DNA from: an uncultured Clostridia bacterium | GTDB taxonomy: Bacteria; Bacillota; Clostridia; Christensenellales; DTU072 | Length of the DNA: 36,286 nucleotides | Reading direction: 5' to 3' | Assembly (NCBI GenBank): GCA_934296355.1 | Contig: CAKRAY010000006.1 | Coordinates: 1 to 36,286 of the forward strand | Shown here: piece after piece, positions 24,381 through 31,502 of the stretch | Numbering within the stretch: position 1 is the stretch's first letter | How the letters are laid out: each line of letters begins with the position of its first letter | The notes under the pieces: generated by a model | What the model saw: the letters and a program-made list of their open reading frames with translations, nothing else | Database searches by the model: none | What the model was told of the DNA's origin: nothing | Translations under genes and position numbers: made by a program

Positions 24381-24896
24381 ATGCAAGACCCGAGAATCAT
24401 AATTTTAGACACGCAAGTGGACGCAAACAGCGCGATGGACGTCATAATCCGCTTACTCGACTTCGACGCCGAAGACAACACTAAAGAGATACAATTATAC
24501 ATCAACTCCCCCGGCGGCAGCATTAACGACGGTTTGGCGATTTACGACACGATAAAACTTATCTCCGCGCCCGTAAGCACGGTTTGTTTCGGTATGGCGG
24601 CTTCGTTCGGCGCGTTCTTACTCACTTGCGGAGAGAAAGGCAAACGCTACGCGCTCCCGCATAGCAGAATACTCATTCATCAACCGCTTATTCAATCGAG
24701 CGGCAGAAGCGGCATGACGCAATCGGAAATGCAAAAAGTCGCGGACAGTATTACCGAGAGCCGTGACGAACTCGAACGCATAATGGCGGAAAACATCGGT
24801 AAATCTATCGAAGAAATTCACGCCGCTTGCGAACGCGATAACTGGATGAGCGCGGAAGAAGCGTTGGCTTTCGGAATTATAGATAAAATACTTTAA
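24381..24896 (+). CDS. clpP: ATP-dependent Clp protease proteolytic subunit, short form
   Basis: A 171-aa serine peptidase (S14). The triad is intact: Ser75 in GMAASFGAFLL, His100 in RILIHQPL, Asp153 in CERDNWMSAEEA; the SPGGS loop is present at 43-47. The protein starts MQDPRIIIL, about 20-30 residues later than usual ClpP, so the propeptide and much of the axial-loop region that gates the pore are missing. AAGGAGG nine bases upstream confirms this start; no earlier start fits. Coupled to the pseudo-ClpP upstream, it is the likely catalytic half of a mixed protease. It may be a second ClpP beside a housekeeping copy elsewhere, which cannot be seen here. Confidence 0.87.
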   Translation: MQDPRIIILDTQVDANSAMDVIIRLLDFDAEDNTKEIQLYINSPGGSINDGLAIYDTIKLISAPVSTVCFGMAASFGAFLLTCGEKGKRYALPHSRILIHQPLIQSSGRSGMTQSEMQKVADSITESRDELERIMAENIGKSIEEIHAACERDNWMSAEEALAFGIIDKIL

Positions 24897-24973
24897 TAAC
24901 GTTGCTTTACGCTTAAAAGTCTTCGAAAAAAGCGTTTTTTCGGTTCGTTCGTAACGAAAAATATCAAAAAAAT

Positions 24974-25010
24974 AAGGATACAAGTATTTTTACTTATATC
25001 CTTTTTCTTT
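24974..25010. terminator. Terminator between clpP and the transketolase genes
   Basis: The stem AAGGATA/TATCCTT plus AAGTA/TACTT with one mismatch closes a TTTT loop. A T-rich tail follows on plus (25003-25010), and an A run before it gives a T tail on minus, so it can serve both convergent operons. Confidence 0.8.
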
Positions 25011-25050
25011 ATATAACAGTTTTTTTGCTTCTTCACCGGAAGCGACCAAG

Positions 25051-25120
25051 GCGCGTTGATTTCTTGTGAAAACCGAGCGGCAATATGTTAGCGGTGCTTT
25101 TACGGTGTAAAGCGACGCGC
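25051..25120. repeat. Palindromic MITE-like repeat, copy B (short form)
   Basis: Starts GCGCGTTGATTTCTTG, then GAAAACCGAGCGGC, and ends GGTGTAAAGCGACGCGC, matching both ends of copy A (9454-9670) with most of the interior missing. It ends nine bases before the stop of the transketolase C-terminal gene. Confidence 0.65.
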
Positions 25121-25128
25121 ACGGGACG

Positions 25129-26073
25129 CTACTTTTTCATGGAGATGACTTTTTTAATCGCATTTACCGCGTCGGCGGTTTCCATATTGAAAACTTTCCT
25201 TAAATACGGCATTTTGCCCACTTCGCCGAACTTTTCTTTTACGCCGACCGATTGCACGGGTACGGGATAGTTCTCGCAAATCGTTTCGCACACCGCGCTT
25301 CTCAGCGCGCCGCAAACGTTGTGGTTTTCTAAGGTAACCGCCGCGCCCGTTTTCTTCACGGAAGCGATTATCGTTTCTTCGTCTATAGGTTTTACCGTAT
25401 GGCAAACCACGACTTCCGCGTCGATACCCTCTTTAAGCAGTTCTTCTCTCGCTTCGAGAGCCGTGCTTACCATTATACCGCTCGCGATTACCGTTACGTC
25501 CTTACCCTCTCTTATTACGTCCGCTTTTCTTAACGCAAGTCTGTCCGTATCGGCTTCGGAATAGCAAATAGGGGGATTTTTTCTATTAAGTCTGACGTAG
25601 GTCACACCCTCGAATTTCATTATTTCGGGAAGAACTTTTTTCAGTTCCACGATATCGGTGGGTTCGTAAATGGTTACGTTCGGGATAGAGCGGAGCATAC
25701 CTATATCTTCGAAAGGCATGTGCGTACCGCCGTTAAGTTCCGCGCAAATACCGGGGTCGGTGCCGACGATAACGACGTTTTGCTTGGCGTAAGCAAGACT
25801 TATCATAATTTGGTCGGCGATTCTTCTGGTCGCGAACGGCGCGAACGTGGTTATAATCGGCTTGAAGCCGTAAGCGGAAAGTCCCGCCGCGATACCCGCC
25901 ATATTCGCTTCCGCGATACCTACGTCGAAAGTTCTGTCGGGGAAGTCCGCCCATAACTTGTTATCGCCTATGCACTTGGCAAGGTCCGCGTCGAGAAGTA
26001 CGACTTTCTCGTCCGCCGTCATGAGCTCTTTAACGTAATCGGTAAAAACTTCTTTCATTAACTTATCTGCCAT
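25129..26073 (-). CDS. Transketolase, C-terminal subunit
   Basis: The pyrimidine-binding and C-terminal domains of a split transketolase (pentose phosphate pathway; thiamine diphosphate dependent). Landmarks are FDVGIAEANMAGIAAGLSAYG with the conserved Glu, TFAPFATRRIADQI, GGTHMPFEDIGMLRSIPN, and a late VTLENHNVCGALRSAV. Length 314 aa is usual for this half. It starts two bases after the N-terminal subunit's stop, giving equal expression of both halves. The related split 1-deoxyxylulose-5-phosphate synthase-like proteins are less likely given the partner's sequence. Confidence 0.92.
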   Translation of the reverse strand: MADKLMKEVFTDYVKELMTADEKVVLLDADLAKCIGDNKLWADFPDRTFDVGIAEANMAGIAAGLSAYGFKPIITTFAPFATRRIADQIMISLAYAKQNVVIVGTDPGICAELNGGTHMPFEDIGMLRSIPNVTIYEPTDIVELKKVLPEIMKFEGVTYVRLNRKNPPICYSEADTDRLALRKADVIREGKDVTVIASGIMVSTALEAREELLKEGIDAEVVVCHTVKPIDEETIIASVKKTGAAVTLENHNVCGALRSAVCETICENYPVPVQSVGVKEKFGEVGKMPYLRKVFNMETADAVNAIKKVISMKK

Positions 26074-26075
26074 AA

Positions 26076-26888
26076 TTACCTCCCAAGTTCTTCTAACGCC
26101 GCTTTGTAGAAGTCGTCGCCCACCGACATCGAGTGAGAACCGGTTTTTGCGTCCTCTACCGCTTTGATGCCCTTACCCTTAACGGTGTTAAGAATAATCA
26201 TTACGGGCTTGCCCTTAACCGTTTTCGCTTCGGCAATCGCCTTGTCGATTTGGTCCACGTCGTTGCCGTCGGCTACGTCGATAACGTGCCACTTGAACGC
26301 TTTCCATTTATCGACGAGCGGGTAAATATCGTTAATTTCGCTTACGTAATCGTCGAGTTGCAGTTTATTGTAATCGGTAAACGCTATAAGGTTATCAAGT
26401 CCTTGATTGCCGGCGTACATTGCCGCTTCCCAGATTTGTCCTTCTTGAGATTCGCCGTCACCGATAATCGTATATATGGTCGCGCCGTCTTTTTTCAGTT
26501 TAGAACCGATAGCCATACCTACCGCCGCGCTGAAACCTTGACCCAAACTTCCTGCGGTCATGTCCACGCCGGGCGTTTTGTTCATATCGCAATGGCTCGG
26601 TAAAAGCGTGCCGCCCTTATTGAGCGTAAGAAGTAACGCTTTGTCGAAAAAGCCCATTTCGGCAAGAACCGAATAAACGGCGGGTCCCGCGTGTCCTTTA
26701 CTGCAAACCAGTCTGTCTCTACCCTCTTTATGCGGGTTTGTCGGGTCCACGTTCATATACTTTCCGTAAAGCACGGCAAGCAAGTCGGCAATAGACATAC
26801 AACCGCCGATGTGTCCCAAACCGATACTGTGCAAACTTTCCACGATATCGATTCTTACGTTTTTCGCAAGCAACCTAATCTTGTCCAT
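26076..26888 (-). CDS. Transketolase, N-terminal subunit
   Basis: The thiamine-diphosphate binding half of a split transketolase, 270 aa. It shows GLGHIGGCMSIADLLAVLYG, SKGHAGPAVYSVLAEMG, DMTAGSLGQGFSAAVGMA, and the ThDP/Mg motif GDGESQEGQIWEAAMYA ending at TDYN. A GGAGG site precedes the ATG by eight bases. A consensus promoter lies about 85 bases upstream, giving a leader near 77 bases with no riboswitch that I recognise. Two-gene transketolases are common in Clostridia. Confidence 0.94.
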   Translation of the reverse strand: MDKIRLLAKNVRIDIVESLHSIGLGHIGGCMSIADLLAVLYGKYMNVDPTNPHKEGRDRLVCSKGHAGPAVYSVLAEMGFFDKALLLTLNKGGTLLPSHCDMNKTPGVDMTAGSLGQGFSAAVGMAIGSKLKKDGATIYTIIGDGESQEGQIWEAAMYAGNQGLDNLIAFTDYNKLQLDDYVSEINDIYPLVDKWKAFKWHVIDVADGNDVDQIDKAIAEAKTVKGKPVMIILNTVKGKGIKAVEDAKTGSHSMSVGDDFYKAALEELGR

Positions 26889-26972
26889 TTATCGCTCCTC
26901 CGATTTCGTTTTATATCGCTTTCGCTATACATATAAAAATAAGTATAACCGTAAATAAATACTATTTATAAT

Positions 26973-27001
26973 ATTATATATATATTGTTCGATAATGTCA
27001 A
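26973..27001 (-). promoter_or_regulatory. Promoter of the split transketolase operon
   Basis: On the minus strand TTGACA (27001-26996), a 17-base spacer and TATAAT (26978-26973). It lies directly beside the repeat block beginning at 27008. Confidence 0.8.
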
Positions 27002-27007
27002 ACACAA

Positions 27008-27347
27008 CGGCGCCAAACGTTCGGCGGGTACTTATAGCAGTCGGAAAGGTTTTTCCTTTGTGCTAATGCGTACTGTTAACCGCCGAAGCACCGACTTATA
27101 AGGAAGCCGTTAAGATAACGGTACCAGTCGCAAGGGGGCATTACATTACAGTCAAAAGAGGTCGTTATTGCGACCTCTTTCTTTGTGTAATTCCATTTGT
27201 TTCCCCCTTGGTACCGACTAATAAGGAAGCCGTTACGTACCTTACGGCTTACATTCAAGTTCGCAAGCCTTTCCCTCTTGCTCGATTTCCCTAAGGGGAA
27301 AATACAAAAAGCGTCGTTTTCGTATTTTCGTATTATACCGTAAACCT
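27008..27347. repeat. Composite repeat block (modules Z, P and Q)
   Basis: Module Z (27008-27083) begins CGGCGCCAAACGTTCGGCGG and includes GCGTACTGTTAACCGC; module Q (27216-27347) includes the hairpins AAGCCGT/ACGGCTT and TTTCCCTAAGGGGAAA; module P (27120-27215) is inserted between. The same modules recur in reverse at 16270-16455 and 16541-16560, and in a different order (P, part of Q, Z) at 36043-36286. Minus-strand open frames across P and Q at 27 kb and 36 kb look alike only because the DNA is repeated. Confidence 0.75.
27120..27215. repeat. Module P, 96-bp palindromic insert bounded by GGTACC
   Basis: Both ends are GGTACC, followed inward by CAAGGGGG (27131-27138) and CCCCCTTG (27203-27210), and at the centre AAAGAGGTCG/CGACCTCTTT. 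The whole unit can fold as one long hairpin and could end transcription. The near-duplicate flanks GACTTATAAGGAAGCCGTTA (27093-27112) and GACTAATAAGGAAGCCGTTA (27216-27235) suggest insertion with duplication. A second copy is at 36043-36137. Confidence 0.7.
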
Positions 27348-27468
27348 TTTTTTGTTTTTTTAGATAATAGTTTATACGCGACTATTCACTTATCATAGAA
27401 TACTGCTTTGTCGCAAGTAGAATTTTGACCGTTTGAAAAAAGGTTTTATCCGCAAAAAGGGGGAAATT

Positions 27469-27504
27469 ATGAGAAAAGAGAGAATTGTTAAGGAGAGGGA
27501 TTGA
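27469..27504 (+). CDS. Possible 11-codon leader peptide
   Basis: ATG at 27469 encodes MRKERIVKERD and stops at 27504. AAGGGGG lies five bases before the start, a ribosome binding site as strong as those of real genes here. Its last codons overlap the hairpin 27490-27520. I find no good promoter and no coding gene close behind on the plus strand, so this may be chance. Confidence 0.3.
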   Translation: MRKERIVKERD

Positions 27505-27536
27505 GATATTCCCTCTCCTTGACTTCTAATTTTTTT
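27490..27536 (+). terminator. Hairpin with delayed T run
   Basis: An 11-base perfect stem, AAGGAGAGGGA (27490-27500) with TCCCTCTCCTT (27510-27520), with a 7-base T run at about 27530-27536. The T run is nine bases after the stem, so termination may be weak. Confidence 0.5.
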
Positions 27537-27592
27537 ATATCCGCTTTCTTTTTCGTTAGAAAAAACGTGCCGGGTGCAAGCCCGCTTCGTAA

Positions 27593-27642
27593 GCAACGCG
27601 CGGCCGTTGCATCCCGGTATCGCGATTTAGCGTATTGCTTGT
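27593..27642. repeat. Degenerate repeat-arm hairpin
   Basis: GCAACGCGCGGCCGTTGC (27593-27610) followed by ATCCCGGTATCGCGATTTAG resembles the hairpin and adjoining arm sequence at 372-416 and 16151-16228, but is diverged and lacks a clear inverse partner. Confidence 0.45.
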
Positions 27643-27685
27643 ACAACTTTATCGCCGCGATAAAACTTTATTGCTTCAAATGCGT

Positions 27686-27706
27686 GCAGAGGCACTCTGC
27701 TTTTTT
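27686..27706 (+). terminator. Orphan intrinsic terminator
   Basis: GCAGAG-GCA-CTCTGC (27686-27700) is followed directly by six T. On the plus strand no recognised gene lies upstream for over 4 kb that is not already terminated, so it may end a small RNA or an unrecognised short transcript from 27360-27700. Confidence 0.7.
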
Positions 27707-27771
27707 GGTCACTTTTTTTGGCTTAAAAAATTGACGTTCTTTTTATGTTTCGTTTATTGAAAAAAATATGT

Positions 27772-28812
27772 TTAAGCAAGTTTTATCCACAAAGCGGGAA
27801 GAACGCCGTAACAATTATAGTCGACGTAACTAGTGCTGATTTTATCGCCATCGGAAAAAACGAGCCGTCCATAAATACTATCGGTATTGCCGGGCGAACG
27901 AATCCACCACCAACACGCTCTGCCGTAACTACTGCTTGCTTGTATGCCTTGACTCTTAGCGTAATCGCTACTCTTCATTTGTCTTTCGCTATTGCTCGTT
28001 AAGTAAGTGGTTACATCCATGTAACTAAGTAAGAATACATTGTCGTTTGTATTTTCACAAGCAAATTGGTTACTGCTATATCCCGCGCTGCTTGCGCTGT
28101 TATCTACGTTCGTAATCTCTATTAAATCCTTTTGTAACGAAGTAAAGGCGGTGTTGTAGAAAGTGTCGTTAAGCCACTTTCTAATATCGCTTTCCGCATA
28201 GTTATTGGGATATACGGTATTACCTTCAACCGTACGGTTTGACGTACTATGATAATACTGTTGACTGTCTATCGCTAAGTCCGCTATAACTAACGCTTTT
28301 CCGTCGCTTTCTTTTAGTATTCTCCACTTGATAGGTTCGTACTTAAACCAATATACCGTGGAAATGTAGTATCCGTTGTCGTTTTGATAAGTGTAATCAG
28401 TAGAATTACTTTTGGCGCAGTACCAAGGTCTATAACTCGTAAAGTACACGCCTCTGTATTTTACGCCGTTGTATTCTTTGTCAATATACCACATATAGTT
28501 TTTAACGCTTTTCTCCATATAATAGCCGTAGGAAGTCCACGCTTGATTGTTGTCTTCGGTAGGCAAAGTCCCCGCTAAATTAGTAAGAGCGGAAGTAAGA
28601 GTTTCGTCCGTTACTTTGCTTTGCGGATAAGAGCCGAATAAGATATAATTGCCGTTACCGTCCTCGCTGCTATCTTCGTTCACGCGAGTATAAATCGTTT
28701 TGCTCGCGTCATCGGGTTCGTCCGAACCGTCTTTCGAACAAGCAACTAACATTGCGTTACATGTAATTATTACAATAAGCAATACTAAAAAAGCCAAAAA
28801 TCTCTTCCTCAT
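27772..28812 (-). CDS. DUF6273 domain lipoprotein
   Basis: An exported lipoprotein of 346 aa; function unknown. The signal peptide has a basic start (MRKR), a hydrophobic core and a lipobox ending LVAC at Cys25, followed by a charged linker (SKDGSDEPDD). The remainder carries the DUF6273 pattern: ILFGSYPQSKV, PIKWRIL, SDIRKWLNDTFYNTAFT, ACWWWIRSPG, and the end GVLPALWIKL. It is rich in Tyr, Ser, Asn and Thr, and its DNA is more A/T-rich than its neighbours. GGAGG precedes the ATG by ten bases. It is bounded by repeat-rich DNA on both sides, consistent with a variable, possibly acquired surface gene. Confidence 0.82.
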   Translation of the reverse strand: MRKRFLAFLVLLIVIITCNAMLVACSKDGSDEPDDASKTIYTRVNEDSSEDGNGNYILFGSYPQSKVTDETLTSALTNLAGTLPTEDNNQAWTSYGYYMEKSVKNYMWYIDKEYNGVKYRGVYFTSYRPWYCAKSNSTDYTYQNDNGYYISTVYWFKYEPIKWRILKESDGKALVIADLAIDSQQYYHSTSNRTVEGNTVYPNNYAESDIRKWLNDTFYNTAFTSLQKDLIEITNVDNSASSAGYSSNQFACENTNDNVFLLSYMDVTTYLTSNSERQMKSSDYAKSQGIQASSSYGRACWWWIRSPGNTDSIYGRLVFSDGDKISTSYVDYNCYGVLPALWIKLA

Positions 28813-29010
28813 GATTAAATAGCCTCCAATTTAATAATTATTTCGATTCGCGCATCTTTATAATGTAACAAATATAGATTTTTGATGGATTTTGAGATGA
28901 TTTTTTGTGTTCTTTTGAACTCGCAAGAGTGTACCCGACGTATAAAGAGTTACGCGAGGGACAAAAAACACGAAAAAGCGCTCAAAAGTCGCAATAACGG
29001 GGCGGCATAG

Positions 29011-29185
29011 GTGCGTTGATTTCTTACGAAAACCGAGCGTAGGCGTACCGTCGTACGCTAGTCGAGGTTTTCGCAAGAGCCACAAAAAACTTAGATATAT
29101 TTTATCCGCTTTTTGGTTTTATTGACAAAAATAGGTTTTCAACAATATAAATAGTTTTGTTTTTTGTGGCGTAAAGCGACGTGCA
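29011..29185. repeat. Palindromic MITE-like repeat, copy C
   Basis: GTGCGTTGATTTCTTACGAA (29011-29030), AAACCGAGCGTAGG, then AGGTTTTCGCAAGAGCCACA (29065-29084) as the inner inverse, and GTGGCGTAAAGCGACGTGCA at the right end (29166-29185). It is intermediate in length between copies A and B. The surrounding 28860-29010 holds further short inverted runs (ACAAAAAACAC against TTTTTTGTG) and no supported gene. Confidence 0.65.
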
Positions 29186-29204
29186 TGGGACGCCCCGCAA
29201 AAAA

Positions 29205-29558
29205 TCATATTAGGATGATGAAATAATAGATAACTAATCCTATTTCTATCGCCGCAGTCACTCCCACGAAAGTACAAGCCGTGCAATGGAACGCGTAGTT
29301 CGTGGAGTTTATGGCGAACGCGTTAAAAATTATCGATAATTGTAAGAACATCCAATACGCCACGTTGACAACGAGGGTCGCTACCGAAGCGGTGATTGTT
29401 CCGCCGGAAGTCATAAGCCACACGCCCGTGGCGACGAGAGCCAAGGATATGACAAACGATATCGTACCTAAAATAAAACTGATAAGCCTTTGCGAGCGGA
29501 TAGGATGCCTTTGTATTTTTTCTTCGTATTTCTTTTGATATTCTTCTTTTTTAGACAT
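29205..29558 (-). CDS. Small integral membrane protein, unknown function
   Basis: 117 aa, not recognised. After a charged cytoplasmic start (MSKKEEYQKKYEEKIQRHP) it has about three hydrophobic spans at residues 25-50, 57-80 and 92-117. AGAGGG precedes the ATG by eight bases. It ends 20 bases from repeat copy C and lies 41 bases after the HAD phosphatase, so it may share that transcript. The strong ribosome binding site and membrane pattern support a real gene. Confidence 0.65.
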   Translation of the reverse strand: MSKKEEYQKKYEEKIQRHPIRSQRLISFILGTISFVISLALVATGVWLMTSGGTITASVATLVVNVAYWMFLQLSIIFNAFAINSTNYAFHCTACTFVGVTAAIEIGLVIYYFIILI

Positions 29559-29599
29559 AATAGAAACCCTCTAAGAATATTTTCCGTTCTCGCCGCTTA

Positions 29600-30388
29600 T
29601 CAAACGAAACGCCTTAACTCGTTAACCGTGTCGAAAACGTACGGCACGTCGAGTCCGCTTTCTTCGAGCATTTTGCGGTCGGTTTCGCCGCTTAAAACAA
29701 GTACGCCCGTCATATCGTTGTTCAACGCGAACTTGATATCGGTGTAAAGTCTGTCGCCCACGAACGCGACTTTATCGGGAGTAACGTTACAAAAATCGAA
29801 AACGTATTCCGCCATAGGCGCGTAAGGCTTGCCTACTATTATTTCGGGAACGCGCCCGGTAGTTTTTTCTACCAACGCGATAAGCGCGCCCGCGTCGGGC
29901 ATATTGCCTTTATCGTGCGGACAAACGAAATCGGGATGGGTCGCTATGTAAGTTTTGCCTTGCCCTATGAGGTTAGTGGCGTGCCAAAGTTTAGCGTAAG
30001 TAAGTTCGGTGTCGAACGCCAAAACCACTATGTCGGCGTCTTGTCCGACGTCAACCGTCTTAATTCCGTATTCTTCGAACTCGGCGCGGAGCGTATCGGT
30101 GCCTAAGCAGAAAATACTCTTGCCGCGATAATGCTTATTAAGATAGGCCGCCGTCGCCATGCCCGAAGTCACGATTTGCTTTATATCGGCGTCGTAACCC
30201 ATACGACGAACCTTCTTTAAGTATTCGTACTTCGACTTACTGCTGTTGTTGGTTACGAAACAAACGGTTTTTCCCGCCGCGGTAAGAATATCCAGCGTTT
30301 CCATCGCGCCGGGAAGCGGCTCTTCGCCCATATTCAGCGTTCCGTCCATATCGAATAAGTATACTTCAATTTCCTTTAAGTCTTTCAT
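29600..30388 (-). CDS. HAD-IIA family phosphatase (NagD/AraL-like)
   Basis: A cytosolic phosphatase of 262 aa. HAD motifs are complete: DMDGTL (nucleophile Asp, near residue 13), VTNNSS (motif II), the Lys in GKPYAPM (motif III), and GDRLYTDI (motif IV), with a IIA-type cap between motifs II and III. Members hydrolyse small sugar or glycerol phosphates; substrate unknown. It overlaps the end of the dehydroquinate-synthase-like gene by 23 bases, which supplies its ribosome binding site (GGAAGGA). In B. subtilis a HAD-IIA phosphatase (AraL) is likewise next to a glycerol-1-phosphate dehydrogenase of that fold (AraM). Confidence 0.87.
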   Translation of the reverse strand: MKDLKEIEVYLFDMDGTLNMGEEPLPGAMETLDILTAAGKTVCFVTNNSSKSKYEYLKKVRRMGYDADIKQIVTSGMATAAYLNKHYRGKSIFCLGTDTLRAEFEEYGIKTVDVGQDADIVVLAFDTELTYAKLWHATNLIGQGKTYIATHPDFVCPHDKGNMPDAGALIALVEKTTGRVPEIIVGKPYAPMAEYVFDFCNVTPDKVAFVGDRLYTDIKFALNNDMTGVLVLSGETDRKMLEESGLDVPYVFDTVNELRRFV

Positions 30389-31355
30389 AATACAGTCCTT
30401 CCATTATACCTTGGTTTTTTATCCCCGCAAAAAGCGGATTGGATTCGTCTACGCTCTCGTAAAGAATTTTCGTAAGTAATCTCCTATCCGCGGTCGGCAA
30501 TTCTTTCAAACTGCGTGCCGTGCGCGCGTAGCGGGTCAATTCTTCGCTCGTAAAGAACAAATCTCCGTCAAACGCCTCGTTAAGAAAAGTCGATTCTAAA
30601 GACGAAGTCGGTTCTTCCGACGGTAATAGGATATCACGGAAGCGCCGTTTTGTAAAGTTTACGATAAACAAATCGGCAAAATACGCGCTTAGAAACCTTT
30701 CGCACGGCGCGAACGAGTACTTTTTAGCCATTTTTTGCGTAATGAGCGCGGTTTTGCTCGCGTAAAAAGCGTTGCATAACGCGGTGATAAGCCGTAAACT
30801 TTCGGGAACGAACGTCGATTTATCCGTTTCTCCGCCTAAGACCTTTTTCGCGCTGTCGCATAAACCTTTCATTCCCTTGTCGCGATACGGCATCGCGCTG
30901 GTATAAAGAACTTTATATAAGCCCTCCGAGCAAAGACAAAAAAGAGCCGAGTATAGCCTTAAAACGAACTCCCGACTGTCTACGTTATCTACGTTTTCGT
31001 CCAAATACACGAATTCCGGCAGTAGTTCGTTTCCCTCTCCGCCATATAAAAACGAATAATCGAACGCCGTGGAATAAAACGCGAATTTACGGTTTTCGGC
31101 TAATTTTTTAACTTCCGAAACCACCGTATAATTGCCGAAACCTATCAAAAATCGAACGTCTTCCGGTAAAAGCTCGGTTTCCCCGATTCCGAATACGTAG
31201 GTCGTATAGTTCTCGCCGAGCGCTTTGCCTAAATCCTTGCCCGCGCTCTTGTCGGTACAAATAATCGCCGCTTTTCCGCCCGGAAAGAACCCCCTCAAAG
31301 TCCTCGAAAAGCCTTCTTTACCGTCGCCCGCTACGACCCCCGTGGATAAACGCAT
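30366..31355 (-). CDS. Unknown protein, possibly a divergent dehydroquinate-synthase/glycerol-1-phosphate dehydrogenase-like fold
   Basis: 329 aa, not firmly recognised. The first 110 residues look like the nucleotide-binding part of that superfamily: KAAIICTDKSAGKDLGKALG, then LIGFGNYTVVSEVKKLAENR where GGGSxxDxxK is usual, then AFYSTAFDYS where pTTxxS is usual. The remaining two thirds is mostly helical. The metal-binding Asp/His set of iron alcohol dehydrogenases is not evident, so catalysis is doubtful. AGGAGG lies five bases before the ATG. A possible promoter (TTGATA at 31415-31410, TAAAAT at 31394-31389) has a short 15-base spacer. The fold assignment is a guess from pattern only. Confidence 0.45.
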   Translation of the reverse strand: MRLSTGVVAGDGKEGFSRTLRGFFPGGKAAIICTDKSAGKDLGKALGENYTTYVFGIGETELLPEDVRFLIGFGNYTVVSEVKKLAENRKFAFYSTAFDYSFLYGGEGNELLPEFVYLDENVDNVDSREFVLRLYSALFCLCSEGLYKVLYTSAMPYRDKGMKGLCDSAKKVLGGETDKSTFVPESLRLITALCNAFYASKTALITQKMAKKYSFAPCERFLSAYFADLFIVNFTKRRFRDILLPSEEPTSSLESTFLNEAFDGDLFFTSEELTRYARTARSLKELPTADRRLLTKILYESVDESNPLFAGIKNQGIMEGLYYERLKGN

Positions 31356-31502
31356 AAAATCCTCCTATAAGAAACTCTATTATCAAAGATTTTATCCCTT
31401 TTTTAACGTTATCAAATCGGTTTTTTTGTCGAAATCGAGAAAACTTTGTCGAAAAAACACTTCCTAAGGCATAAATAACTATTATCAGCCATACTATAAA
31501 TC

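Noticed and set aside
27076..27258. Minus-strand frame encoding a peptide very like one at 36034-36219
   Set aside because: The shared peptide is only the translation of repeat modules P and Q; no start signal or domain, so not a gene family.
27008..27347. CRISPR-like or riboswitch interpretation of the repeat block
   Set aside because: Repeats are not evenly spaced with unique spacers, no cas genes are present, and the modules recur in both orientations away from gene leaders.
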